Of a stretch of DNA of 64,000 nt, positions 22,206 through 34,619 are shown piece after piece. Numbering within the stretch: the stretch's first letter is position 1; each line of letters starts with the position of its first letter. The notes beneath the pieces were generated by a model, which saw nothing but the letters and a program-made list of their open reading frames with translations, had not been told where the DNA came from and did no database searches. Both the position numbers and the translations under genes were made by a program. Origin of the DNA: Carex sylvatica (lineage: Eukaryota > Streptophyta > Magnoliopsida > Poales > Cyperaceae); NCBI GenBank assembly GCA_964058845.1, contig CAXKVR010000190.1, positions 1 to 64,000 of the forward strand, read 5' to 3'.

Positions 22206-22928
22206 AAATCTAACATAAACTAAATAAGGCTAATATATTCAAAAAATCTAACAAATCTAACATAAATAAATCTAACAAATCTAATTACTTAATATTCAAT
22301 AAATCTAGCATAAACTAAATGTACTCTACAAAAATAAATTAATCTAACATGAAATAAATGTTACCTTTAAATCTCGCGAAAAAACCTTGCAGGAGGTGCC
22401 AAACTTCATAAAATATTGGAGAGGAAATAAAATTTGAAAAAAAAAACCTACGGGATGGGTGGGTCCGGTCGGTCCGGGTTTGATTAGATCGGTCCGGGCC
22501 CGGTTGAACCGGCGGTATTTAAATTTAAAAAAAAAATTGAATTTTTTTGAAAAATGGGTAACGGTTTAGGGTACGGGTATAGGGTACGGGTACGGGCAGG
22601 CGGCGGGTCGGGTCGGGCGGGCACGAGCGTAATTTGGAGCGGGTATTTTATCAAATAACCGTACCCTACCCATTTTATGTCCCTACCCGTGTACCCGTTT
22701 ACCTGATTGTCAAAGCTCTACTCCATAGCACATGTGACCTAGTGTTTCTCCTTTTTATGGACCCATTTAAATCAAACCATGGATTTTTTGGTTTATTGGG
22801 TCCGGTTTTAGATAAAAACCGACCGGTTTAATTGAAAATATCTGGTTTTAATGCACATCCGATCTAAACAACAAACCAAACCGGAAATAAGTCTGGTCCG
22901 ATCCGGTTGTAATACCAGTGGTTGAACC

Positions 22929-23940
22929 TAGTGAATATATGTAACAAATAATTTATGTTTTAATGGAGTCTCATATTTTATATTTCTATCTTTAAAGTCT
23001 AACATTTGATTCATATTTTATATTTTAATAGTGCCTCGTATTTTTATTTTCGTTTTTATAATTTAAACAGTCGATCTAAATCACTCAAATATTTATATTA
23101 AAATATATTTGATCAAAAGATTCTAAATCATTCCAAAATAACAATTTTCTTTCTATTTAAAAATAGTAAACCATTTTCAAAAAAATATAAAAATTAATCT
23201 TCAACCTCATTTTAATGTAGAGATCGTTGAGCAGTTTGAATCGACTTAAATTTTAAAAATGTAAATTAGGATGCGAGGCACGATTAAGGCACAAAACACA
23301 CAAATCATTTGAACCTTATTATTTTTATTTTTGGTAATTTTAAAAAAAATTTATAAGATGTATGTTTTAACTGAATGCATTTGGACGAACTGTAGCAATG
23401 TATAGAAGAAATTGCTTCTTTAATTTTCATTTGTTCTTTTAATGTCACATAAAATTGAAAAATTAAAAGAACCATATCATTGCAGTCCCAATGTCCCATT
23501 CATTAACTCACTTTTATTTTTAAAGGAACCGTGGATACAAGTTTATAGCAATGAATGAAAATCAAAGAATCGTAGCCGCTATATTTTCTTTGGAGATTTG
23601 TAAAAAAAAAAAATAACCATATCAATATTCACTCATTATTCTAAATTAATATTCGAATTATTATTTTTAAATTAAATTTTAACACAGTAATTTCATTCTT
23701 TATTTATAATTTAATATTCTAATTATTAAAAAAATATGAATTCAAATTTCAAAAAAGTTTATTGTATGAGATCAACAAAACGACAAAAGGCTATTTTAGA
23801 CTTTTAGCAACATCCAAGGTCCTGTTACATGTTGGAACATGTGCACACATTAAAGGTGTCATAAAGAAGTTTTAAAATATTGTCATAAAAAAACTGAAAC
23901 AATGCTAATAATAAATCAAGTCCAGTCGGTTCAGAAATCG
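22929..23940. other. Intergenic with degenerate MITE-like sequence
   Basis: Around 23030-23290 there is sequence loosely like the core of MITE A/D ('ctaaatcattccaaaat', 'aatgtagagatcgttgagc') in a degraded palindrome. Nothing coding. Confidence 0.35.
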
Positions 23941-24148
23941 TATCCTCTGCATTAACTCAAAAGGGATTCTTTTGAGTTAATGAATCGTAACCATCCGATT
24001 TGTTTTAAGTTTCGTACAAACTAAATCCGCACTAATATTAAAGAATCCCTATATCATAAGTAGGAGTCAGATTAACTCCGTTTAAAATCAGACGGTTAAT
24101 ATTTATTAACTCAAAAGGTTCCTTTTGAGTTAATGCAGAGGATACGCA
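23941..24148. mobile_element. MITE with 'tatcctctgcattaac' ends (about 208 bp)
   Basis: The left arm 'gtatcctctgcattaactca' and the right arm, its inverse complement near 24110-24146, each contain an internal small hairpin (aactcaaaagg...ccttttgagtt). No TSD was resolved. Confidence 0.65.
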
Positions 24149-24761
24149 TTAGTTCTTTTCTGCACAACTCCTGTTCATGTCAATCAAACTTATCTCCAAC
24201 AACTTGTGATTCTTTATAGCAATCACATGAGAGGTAAATAAAGTATGATTCTAGGATTAAAAACAACAGAACAATCAAGCGTTCGTACCTCTGCAGCATT
24301 TGATCCGTAAAGAAAACAGACCTGTTTAAAAGTACGGGACCGCTTTAAGATTCGTGCTGAGATATAACAAACAAAAATGAATAACAGGTTCATATTCATT
24401 CCTATCACCACCTTTCAATTTTTTCCATGAGAGAATCTCAAGCAAAAGAGTTTTTCATGTGCGCATCTCAATAAAGATCAACGATTGGGATCAAAGTAAT
24501 AATTTTTTGTTATTCATTTGAAATAACAGCAGATTTCTGCTACACAAGAATTCAATATGAGACAAAACATTTTGTTTTAACTTGTTAAAAGTAATATATA
24601 ATTTGTAACCAAAAGTAATATTTTTTTTTTTTTTTTTAGAATCAAAGTATCACAAGTTTAAAGATTGGATTATCTTATTGGAACTTTCGCCTAATCTAGT
24701 AGAACATATAAGAAAAGTTGTGATTTAGCGTTTCTAAATTCAAATTAGTTCATTAAGTCAT

Positions 24762-24798
<37 letters not shown>

Positions 24799-24800
24799 TG
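24149..24800. other. Intergenic, nothing recognised
   Basis: AT-rich, ending in TA and GA microsatellites (24765-24798). Confidence 0.5.
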
Positions 24801-25208
24801 ACTAATGTGCATTCGAATGTATATGGGCCAAAATACATACGATTCAAATTTGACTTTTCAAAATTCAAACGGCTGATCCGAACCGTTCATCTTGTTCTCC
24901 ATATTAATATGTGCTTGGAGACCAAATTTTATATTTTTTGAATTTTTTTACTATTTATTAAGTATTTTACAAAATTATTGATCCAACGGTGGCTGCTAAT
25001 TTTACTGTTTTGTTAAGTCACCGTTGGATCAACAATTTTATAAAATACTTAATAAATAGTAAAAAATTTAAAAAAATGTAAAATTTGGTCTCCAAGCACA
25101 TATTAATATGGAGAACAAGATGAACGGTTCGGATCAGCCGTTTGAATTTTGAAAAGTCAAATTTGAATCGTATGTATTTCGGCCCATATACATTCGAATG
25201 CACATTAG
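24801..25208. mobile_element. Foldback MITE E (about 408 bp)
   Basis: Ends 'actaatgtgcattcgaatgt' and its inverse complement. The core ('gtgcttggagaccaaatttt', 'tactatttattaagtattt') is shared with MITE D and MITE A/B. It is inserted next to a GA/TA microsatellite. Confidence 0.8.
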
Positions 25209-25214
25209 TTCCTT

Positions 25215-25472
25215 ATTTCATGGTCGTACAATGGCCAATTACTCTACATGTTCTAGCTAGTGTCTTTATTTTGCTTTACTACAAAACATTTTGTTGTTGT
25301 TATACTGTGTTTTCTCCTATGCTGTGTTATATTAGCTTAGCTGATTACTCTATTGCATTACTCTTGTGGACAACGATATTTCTATTTCGTTGATTATTGT
25401 AATATACGATATTAGTTTCAATATAAAACTGATGGAGTTATCCACTTTTTTTTCAAAAAAAAAAAAAAAAAT
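25215..25472 (+). mobile_element. LINE-type 3' tail fragment
   Basis: Non-coding sequence ending 'actgatggagttatccactt' and a poly(A)-like run (about 25456-25472). The same design (T-rich 3' UTR, short hairpin, poly(A)) ends the other LINE pieces in this window. Confidence 0.4.
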
Positions 25473-28279
25473 CCAACTTTCTTAAAGTAAAATGCTCCAT
25501 TATATTATTTTTTTCAAGGATTACGATACGGGATTCCCGTGGATCATTAGCTTTTTACCGTCCAAAATGAACAAGTTGGTACTCCTATTGCCTACGCAAC
25601 TAATTTGAATATATACCAAAATTCTATTTAAATCAATAATGTTTTACTTGATCATTAATTCAAGGCCTTCCGACGAGATGGATTTAGAATTTGTGGGTTA
25701 ACACTTCCAAGTTCAATTATAAGGTGTTTTGTTTTAGATCGAGGCTATGGTCATATTGCAAGTGGATTCCCTGCGATAGATTTTTATTTCTATTTTCAGA
25801 AGAAGTATAGATGGTAGATGGTCGATTCGAACTGTTAAATATTATTTTTATATAAAAATAAAATTGTAAATAAAATTTTATATTTTTAAAATATCATTCA
25901 AAGTCCGGTCTTATTCTTTGATTTGCTTTAAAATTTGCGCTAATATATTTAAAACTTAATAACTCTGAATGACTATGTAAAACTAAATTATCTGTGTAAA
26001 TTTTAACATAACTCCATCCATTTTAGAAACTAGTAAATAAATTAAAAAAATGTATAAAATTTAGTATACAGGTATTTTTTTCATAAGGATTCATGTTTAA
26101 CATTCGAATTGACTCTTTAAAATTTTAAAAATAAAGATATGAGTCGATAACACAATCTGTTTGTAAGATGCATATTATTATTATCATATCTCACCCTTTG
26201 CTTTATGTTTTTAGTGGGATAAACTTCTCACAATGAAGTACCAAATTCAAGAAAAATAAATAAAAAATCTATCCTTATTTAGTTTCGGTTGATTAAGGTT
26301 CTCCACAGCGAAGGTGCTTTTATTTAAAAAGAAACAATAAAATTTCTTATTGGTACAATCGAACAATATTTTCTGCTTATCTCCATATAAATCAATTTTG
26401 AAACACCAGGGCTGTTGATTTTGAATTGCTTTAGGTGGTCCAGAGAGCACAGATGGTAAAATATTTATTAGCATCGGTCAAGGTGGGAAGGGATGTATCA
26501 AAATTGTCGCATGACAAAACAAGCTGGGTCGCACTTGCTGGTAGCCTGGTACTTCGCCACGTGTCAGTATGTCGTGGCACCATTACGACCGTCGGATGAA
26601 ACTTTCCCAATGTGTCCAAAATATTCGAAATCGAAGCACACAATCTGACGTGTGATGTCATGTATAGATGCGGAAAAACGAAATTATAGATACGGAATAG
26701 GCAAATACGATCATTTAACACGTGGCTGTAGCCAGCAACAAGGCTAACACGTAAGAGGTCCCTGTTAAAACCGAAGGGATCCTAGTTAGGTGGGGTCCAC
26801 TGGTCGGTAGCAAACAGAATTCTTAATTTACATTTTTATATCTTTTGAAAATGTTCCCGAAGGATTGCAAACGCCAAACACAGGGTACAGGGGCCAGCCG
26901 GGATAAACAAGCCGGACGTTGAGGGATCTCTTGTGGGCATTTTAGCATCTTTCCTACTCGGTACAACAATGCGACAGAAAATGGCAGTATAGAGAAACGA
27001 CTCAAAAGGGGTTTTTAAAGCTTATCTAAAATGGTCATGGTAATGCAGACCTTTCATCTAAAATGGCCATGGTAATTCTGACCTTTGTGTGCAGCAAAAT
27101 TATATTTTAATGTTTATTCAGCAATATATTGTATTTTAATCTTTTGTGAGAGGGTGAAAGCCCAAACTATTATTTTCTGTTTGAATTTAAATCTCTGAGT
27201 TTGCTAGATACTGTTGCTTTTTTGAACATATTTGAACTATTCTAAGTATAAAATAACATTTAAAATCATCAGCTCATCTGATATGCTGATGGGGTATTAT
27301 TTCCAAATTCTAGCCGAGCGTTCTTCTTTTCTTTGCATTCAATTTTATGATGAAATGCAGTGGGGTTATGAACCCATGCTAAAATGAAAATGCAAGTTTG
27401 CCTACCATGACAAATGTCAAAGGGGGTCATAGCACACACAAGAAAGATAAGGGAACAGTGGTTCTGATATTACGGGAAGTTAATAAGAATAAAATAAAAT
27501 TATTCAAATCTGTATAACAGGTGATCAGAAATTGCATTTCATACCGTTTCCGTTTCTATTTTTCCAATCCAGTTGAATAATCAATTTATGCTGGTGGGTA
27601 TTAACAGATTCATTTCGTAACTTTGAACAAATAGCCTAAATATTGACTTATTGTAATACTTTCCGGTTAAAAACTGAAAAGTCACGGAGTTGCAGAGTTC
27701 GCTTAAAATACAGACATTGGAATGAAGACTGGTACCGGTACTGTACCAGTTTCTAACAATGCTTTTATTTTCTTGTTGCTTTTAGTTTTTCTTTTTCTTA
27801 TGTTTTAGTACTATTGGCTGGTATGATGTAATGTAACTCTTTTTTATTTAGATCAATGCATGCCTAAAGGGCTTTCAACAAAAAAATAACATTGGAACCC
27901 AATCATGGTAAACAGTTCTGCGCTGAATTTAGGCTCAGAGGCCTCGAAACAAGAAATAATAATAATAATAATTAAAAAAAAAAAAAAAGACGTTCGACTT
28001 TTTTGAGTTTTTACGAAGGTTGACCTCAAGTTTCGTCTTAGAAAAAAGAAACATACAAGTAAAATGACAAAAGGAGATATGATTAATTATCACAACAATA
28101 AAATGGTCAGAAAATCTCAGACAATTATGCACTGCGTAAATTGGCAGGAGCTTGTATATATATATATTTTAAATACAATAGAAAATCATAGAATTGGTCA
28201 GAAAAATGAGAATTAATTGGTATCCAGTAAAGAGCTGACTTCAACCGAATCAAAATTGTTGGATTTGATCAGGATATAA
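25473..28279. other. Intergenic; G-box-bearing block at about 26500-26830
   Basis: No convincing gene. At about 26560-26730 a less AT-rich block has two CACGTG-core boxes (gccacgtgtc, aacacgtggc), suggestive of promoter sequence, but no gene is seen beside it. Around 27760-27895 a T-rich stretch ending 'gggctttcaacaaaaaaa' may be another retrotransposon tail. A-rich and TAA microsatellites lie near 27955-27990. Confidence 0.35.
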
Positions 28280-28452
28280 ATCTGCTGTGATTCTTCAGGA
28301 ATCACAGGACCTGTTATTCCACATCCATCCCTTCATTTATTTCGAGATTCTTGCACAAAAAACTACTGATTTTAAAATTTGCACATTTCATAAAGTAAAG
28401 AGTTGGATTTGGAATAGCAGGGTCCTGTGATTCCTCAAGAATCACAGCAGAT
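28280..28452. mobile_element. MITE with 'tctgctgtgattcttc' ends (about 173 bp)
   Basis: The left arm (atctgctgtgattcttcagg onward) and the right arm (28410-28452) are near-perfect inverse complements over about 40 bp. No TSD was resolved. Confidence 0.65.
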
Positions 28453-29031
28453 CTTTAGATATTTGATCACGGGTGAAAAAGCAATAGTAATGACTGGTAT
28501 GATACAGTTGTACAAGCCCATTGCCAATTTGCCATGGGAATTTCCACAGGTAGAAACATGCAATACTTTTGATAGATCAGTTCAGAAAATTAAGATTTTA
28601 CAGAAAAATATCTTATAATCAAAGATAAACAAAAGTAATTGAGCTTTAGATATTGCCTGATGCAACAATCTCTTATTGATGCAATCTGAAACAAATTACA
28701 GTCTACCCAGTGCAGCAAGGCTTTCTTATCACTAAAAGGTGAAACTATAATGCCAAGCTAAGAATAAAATATGCCATGTTTTATGCAAACAGCACGCTGC
28801 TGGTTGACACGCATCTCACAGATAAGATCTATCTAGAAGTTTCTATGTAACACAACATGTAATTTCACGTACAGCTGAAACAAGGAAATTCTGCTAACAA
28901 AAATACAAAAATATCACAGCTGTTTTGGAAACCAGAAATTGCTTCGGGACAGGAACACTGAAAATTCTAGATATGTACAGCAGGCTTCTGGTTAGTACAA
29001 GACAAAAGACTAGCTACTTACCTGATCTCAC

Positions 29032-32000
29032 CTACATTCTCTGCTTGGTATCTACATTTGGCACAATTCTTTTCTCTTGCTCTTCCTCTTCAACCTTAGT
29101 AATCACCTCACCAAGTTGAGAGAACAATTTTGCAACATCTGGATGGTTCCAGTACAACCTGATCTTCTCCAGTACTGACCCCAGTTGAGAACTTGCAACC
29201 TCAAGAGGGATAACAGGAGGCACCAGAAACGGGTGCTCCAAAAGCTGAGAAATGCGCCACCTGTCATTGCGGTCCCACGCTAGGCACCGTTTCATGAGAT
29301 CAATAAGCCAGGGGTTTGGTACTGGTGGGTATGATATCTGGTGATTTCTATTGGTAACCACTTTGAATTTGGCCCAGAAGGTGTTGTAGTCGGCAAATGG
29401 GGTTTTACCATACACCATTTGATACAAGATGCAACCAAGGGACCATATGTCAGAGGGACGGCCACATTTAATAGTGTTGCCATTTGCATCGTCTTCATTG
29501 CATAGAAATGCTTCGGGTGACATGTAGTTGAGCGTACCAACCTTCATTCAGGCATGAATAAAATATACTGATAGTTAAATTACTTGCCAAAGCAGTGTTT
29601 TATCAGTATGAAACAGTGCCAATTAAAAAAATTATCAGTAAACCCTTCCCCTTAACCCTTTAACAGTATAGGGTCCCATGCATCAAATATATTACAAAAC
29701 ACCCATGGCTCCCAAAGAACTGCACTGTGTACATGTCTACTGCTCAAGAGTGGCTTGTGTATCACACAATCAGGTATAAGTACCAGTATGGCACTAGATA
29801 GAATCCCTAATTTTGTTTCTTCTTTTCCCTTCTTCATCGTGAAAACATGTTTTAGGCCAACAAACATAGGCAAGTAAAAGAAAAGAAATTCCAACAGATT
29901 TAAACCTGTGCATCACGCTGGATGTTAGTGGTGTCATTCATGATGGCCTTAGCAATGCCAAAATCAATCAGCTTTAGGGCACCACGCACCAGTAAAAAGT
30001 TAGCTGGCTTCAAATCCGAGTGCACTATCCTCTCTTCATGAATTGTATTTACTGCATCAAGCATTTGCTGCACCAAAAATTAGTTATAATGAGTTACTAT
30101 TCTCTCAGTTTTGCACAATGAAGATGGTTTTGCAGTGTTGTAAAAAACGACCGTTTAGGCCAATTAATCGCTGGCGGCGACCAAACCGTCACGGATTTTC
30201 CCAACTAATAGGCCGATTCTTCTCAATTATGACAGATTATTCTTGATTATTCCCGACTAATCGCTTGGCGATACCCTGTCCGTCCGACGAGCGCATACCA
30301 TTATTTACAACACTGGTATTGCAGAAAGTATGCACAGACAATAATTCCAGTGTCTAATCACATTTATGCTCCAACAAAACCTTAAAAAGTATGCTGCGCG
30401 ACATCTATTTAAACCATCTAAATTTGAAAACATAAAAATAATAGTAAAAACAAATTAAAGAGTTGGGAATGAACTGCTCCTTCACAGAGACAGTGAAGGA
30501 TAAGGAGGGTAGTTTGGGGCCCTTGGGAACCCATTATCGGGAACATTAAAGATATGCAAATGCTAATTTCACAGTTAGGGTAGGTACAATTTTTTATTTT
30601 GTGGTGATGATGTGTCACTTTTTGCCCAGTAAATTATTTATAACTCCATCAAATAGGATGCTGACATATTTCGTTTAGTGTTAACCTGAAGGAAAAGTGA
30701 TATCATATAGTCACACCAAAAATTGAGGAAGGAAAACATAATTCTGACAAAAAAAAAACTAACTAACTAAAAGAGTCAAAGACTAATTACCTTCCAGTAA
30801 AACCTAAGCCAATTCTCATCTATGCACATGGTAGATTTATTTGATTCTCTCCATTTTTGGGAGACCATATGTGCAAGGTCTATCTCTCCATACTCTAGCA
30901 CCATGTATATGTAGTGATCTTCTCTTATTCTTCCTTCTTTCTTTTTAACTGTACTTTCTTGAAGCAAGAGACTTTTATCTGTAATCTGTAAACAAAAATA
31001 ACTCTAGTAACTATTATCGTATCAGTAATGCTTGCATTATGATTATGTAGAAACTCTCATGCACTTCTGATTGTTGCTTTAACATAGTAATTTAACCAGA
31101 ATATTGTGCCAGCACAAATTTTTGTTTGGTTGGAAAGGTCTTACAGGAAGGAAACTCTATAACATATTGGAAAATCAGTAACAGAGTAGTAACTGTACAA
31201 GGGGCCAACATAGGACGAGTCCCAGACACCATCCACCATGGTAAACTAAACAATAGGACAAATATGGTGTCTAATTTAACATGGAAAATAGTGAAATGAA
31301 CAATTATGGTACAAATAACCATGTATGCATTTGGTGCCTAAAGAAATTCTGCTTCTTTCAACCCCCAGATGACAACTGCAGATCGATGTACAGGAGGAAC
31401 TTTAGTGGCTATAGAGTACAATTTATATCATTTTTCCATTTAGATCTTTTCTCAGGTATCATTAGTTATTAATGATTGATGATAATTGCTGGATGCATAG
31501 TCTTTTATTCTATGGTACTTTTCTGGTGGAAAAGGCACACATGGTGGGGATTGAATTGTTATTTGTGAAAGAAGGAGAGCTTTTGAGTATGGAGATGAGT
31601 TGGTATCAGGTGCAACTGGAATTTTTTTCCAGGACTGTTATGTTTTTTCTCTTATTGAATATTTGCATTGGCCTTTCTCTTTCTATTTTCTTTTAGGAAC
31701 ATATATACAGAACCTCAGGGATGAGGCCATGGCTCAATCTTTTGACTCCTGTTTTCTTTCTTTCTTTCTTTCTAATTTTGCAATTGAATCAGAGGGATGA
31801 CTAAGACATTGTATTACTTCTAAATGGTTTTAATGAAGCACGTACTCCAATTTTTGGAGGGTTCTTTCATTAATGTAAGAAACAAAAGAAAAACTGAAAG
31901 AAGAGGTGTATATGTCTTATGAGGAATAGACGTCATACCTCATAATCTATGAGTTGTATGATGTTGCTCTTCCCCTTGAGCCTATTTAAATACTCGATCT

Positions 32001-33647
32001 CCTGGTAAAACCCAAGTGCAGTGGGATAATCCCGACCCTTGAGTTTGATCTTTTTCATGGCATATATGGTACAATCAAGGGATATAACCTTGTACACCTC
32101 ACTACTGCCTCCTGAACCAATTTTACCAAGCTTCTGGTACAATTTACCATTGACCTTAGAAAACACACCCGGGTCATACCCCTTTTTCTTCGAGGCCTTT
32201 TCTTTCTCCCTTTTCTTGTCCCCTTTTTCGGTTGTTGGCACTTGAGATGGTATGGAGACTTGTTTTGTCTCCTTGCCGCCATCAGGAATGTTTTCTGAAT
32301 TCACTATGCTGTTTTGACAGGATTGTCCTAGGTGGACAGATACTTTCGTGATGCAAGAGGAGTGCATGGCTGAGCATTGGGTTGCCGGGTTGATTTGGTT
32401 ATTGCTTTGAGTTTGGGTATGTTCTTCCTGTTTTTGGATTGCGATAGAAGCCTCAATTTTTTTTATGAGATTCGGGGGTTTCTGATTTGGATCTCCTCTT
32501 CCTGACAATGCGAGGGACTGCATGGTCGAGGACATGTTGTCTACTCGCTTTTCAGCATTAGGCTTTGGTATATTACCTGCATCAATGAATAAATATATTA
32601 ATGATATATACATTAGATATATGAAGAAGCTTCGCAATTCAACAACTACAAGGACATTGATAAATAAATCAGCAAATGAGCAAATAGGTATGAACAATAC
32701 ATACTCCGAGGCGCATCGTCAACTAAATAAACCGGGTCTTTCTTAAAACAATCATTAAACGAGACATGTGGGGAAACCAATCTGGAGTCACCAACATCTG
32801 TTTTGTTTTCGATTGTATCAGAGTCAACCAACATCTCGTCGCCCACACACTGAGGCTCAGTTTCTTTATCTGGTGCTTTAGTTAAAGAAACATCTTCCTG
32901 TTTGATCCCTGCTTTTCTATTTGGGGCAGTGGGACCCAAATTAGACGGCTTCTTATCTTTCAGGCGAGATGTCACTGTATCTTGGGTTTTCGTGGTAACA
33001 GAAGGTCTTGAAGTGGTAACTTTTGACGGTCGAGAAACTGCCACGCGCCTCGCCCTTGGTAAATTTGATTGCATTGTACCTGACACTTCAGAAATAATAT
33101 GAATCACTATTGACTATTATATATTGAATTGAATAATGTTTTTTCACAATGTACATGGATTTCAGTCCCACCTTTCACTGAAAAAGCTCAAAACAGATGA
33201 AACTAACAACTAAGCAATTCAATTTCTAGTTTAACTAGGGACTTACAGGCAATTTCCAACAAACAAACTGAAAAGACTAACTGACTCTAAACCCTAGAAA
33301 TGATAACTGATTTCGGTTCCTCAAAAAGGAAACCCTGTGATAACCATACAAATTGAGCAAATGATTATAAACCCTAGGCTGTCATTTGTACAAATTAGTG
33401 ACAAAGGAGGTGAAGAAGGAGCTCCACAAATGAATTAAAATGGATACTACTACTAACCAGTGGGATTGTGACGCTTGAGAGCAGCATGTAAGTGGAGAAA
33501 GGGATCAGAGGGGGAGAGAGACGTAGAGGAATTGGAGGAGGTGGAGGCCGAGGTCAAGTTGGGATCGCCAGAAACGATCGTACGGCAGGAGGCGGAAACT
33601 GAGGGCGGGGCGATGGTCGCCGGAGGAAGGTCAGACTTCCTTTCCAT
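29032..33647 (-). CDS. MPS1: MPS1/TTK-type dual-specificity protein kinase
   Basis: The spindle-assembly-checkpoint kinase that acts at kinetochores. Exons (minus): 33647-33458, 33079-32705, 32576-31939, 30985-30791, 30067-29906, 29541-29032. GT-AG junctions in phase give 2070 nt, 689 aa. The exon 2 acceptor could also be 6 nt upstream (start 33085). The N-terminal half is low-complexity Ser/Lys-rich. The kinase domain begins near residue 335: Gly loop [13 protein letters not shown] (339-351), Lys363 in YAMKKIK, catalytic HSDLKPANF (Asp484), DFG (Asp501), and then [11 protein letters not shown] after exon junction 520/521. The preceding TTNIQRDAQ and this NYMSPEA segment are the MPS1-type activation loop. 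All key residues are present. The intron between exons 4 and 5 holds a MITE, and that between exons 3 and 4 is T-rich and may hold retrotransposon debris. The C-terminus past the kinase domain is short. Confidence 0.88.
30133..30315. mobile_element. MITE in MPS1 intron (about 183 bp)
   Basis: Ends CAGTGTTGTAAAAAACG (left) and the inverse complement CCAGTGTTGTAAATAATGG (right). The interior is unusually GC-rich (ctggcggcgaccaaaccgtc). hAT-like terminal bases. A 7/8 flank match (tggttttg / tggtattg) exists only if the right end is shifted by 2 nt. Confidence 0.55.
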
Positions 33648-33851
33648 CAGCGGCGACTGAGCTCCAATGCATTGCGGTAAAATTACGACAGTGCCACTGT
33701 GTTGCGAATTGCGATTTGAAAAGCCCGCTCAAGGGCCGTTCAAGGAGAAGAGTCTCCGACAAGACCGAGTGAGTTGGGAGAAAACGAAATTACGAAAGTA
33801 CCCCTTTTATCTCGCGAGTATCCGCTAAATATGAACACCCTGTACAGTAAA
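33648..33851 (-). promoter_or_regulatory. Upstream region of MPS1
   Basis: About 200 bp between the kinase start codon and the MITE at 33852. This must hold the 5' leader and core promoter unless transcription begins within or beyond the MITE. No TATA box is assigned. Confidence 0.35.
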
Positions 33852-34526
33852 GGGAGAATTTCATGCATATCCCTCAAAAGTTTCAATATTACGAACTTAT
33901 CCCTCTAAAATCAATAATTACATATTTATCCTTAAAAATTTTACAAACTCACATATTTGTCCAATTTAACTCCATAGCATATCAAATATCTTCAAAAATA
34001 CTTAAATAATATTTTTCAAACTTGAAAATTTATTTTACAATATTAATTAATAATATGTTGACTATTATACCCTTCGTGTCTTCAGTCCGCTTGAGTTCTC
34101 TTCTCTGTAAGGCGCCAAACCTCCCCCGCCTCCTCTTCAAACGCACCAAATCACAGATTTCTCCCCACCTTCCTGAGTCGCCTCCCCTCTTACATATTTC
34201 TACCGTCTCTCGCTGCTTTAATTTTCAATCTTCATTTGGAGAGATGCGGGAGGTTTGGTGCCTTAGAGAAAATGAAACTTAGGCGGACTAAAGAGACAAA
34301 ACGAAGGGCATAATAGTAAAATATTATTAATTAATACTGTAAAATATTTTTTTAAGTTTTAAAAAATATTATTTAATTATTTTTGGAGATATTTGATATG
34401 CTATAGAGTTAAATTGGATAAATATGTGAGTTTGTATGATTTTGAATGATAAATATGTAATTATTGATTTTGGAGAGATAAATACGTAATTTTGAAACTT
34501 TTGAGGAATATACATGAAATTGCCCC
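33852..34526. mobile_element. Foldback MULE-type MITE (675 bp) with 9 bp TSD
   Basis: Ends gggagaatttcatgcatat and its complement ggggcaatttcatgtatat. The arms pair for about 280 bp around an unpaired GC-richer centre (about 34130-34235). Flanks tacagtaaa (33843-33851) and tacaataaa (34527-34535) match at 8 of 9 positions. The 9 bp length and long arms suggest Mutator-type mobilisation. It sits about 200 bp upstream of MPS1. Confidence 0.75.
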
Positions 34527-34619
34527 TACAATAAAAATAATCCAGAGGAGATAAGTCCGTTAATTCCAGATACAAGTCGGAGAACCTTGAAGATCTGTTT
34601 CCGTTGCACATAAGTGCAC

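Larger units (their letters stand above)
16989..22720 (-). mobile_element. Decayed autonomous hAT element (5.7 kb)
   Basis: The left end TAGTGGGTTGCTCTCGGG and the right end (complement TAGAGCTTTGACAATC) closely match the ends of the small element at 55823-56520. Flanks caccagag (16981-16988) and ctccatag (22721-22728) agree at 6 of 8 positions, consistent with an aged TSD. Subterminal GGGTA/GGGTC-rich blocks are at 16998-17200 and 22450-22700. It contains a broken transposase gene on the minus strand. Confidence 0.75.
16296..22920. mobile_element. Outer non-autonomous hAT element, split by inner hAT
   Basis: Begins CAATGTTATCAGAATCGGACC-like and ends with the complement of CACTGGTATTACAACCGG. 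It is flanked by a perfect 8 bp TSD, gttgaacc, at 16288-16295 and 22921-22928. After removing the 5.7 kb inner element and one 8 bp duplication its own length is about 885 bp. Confidence 0.8.

Noticed and set aside
26431..26721. Minus-strand open frame of 96 codons in a G-box-bearing block
   Set aside because: No family motif, no splice partners and no codon bias that I could judge. Treated as intergenic.
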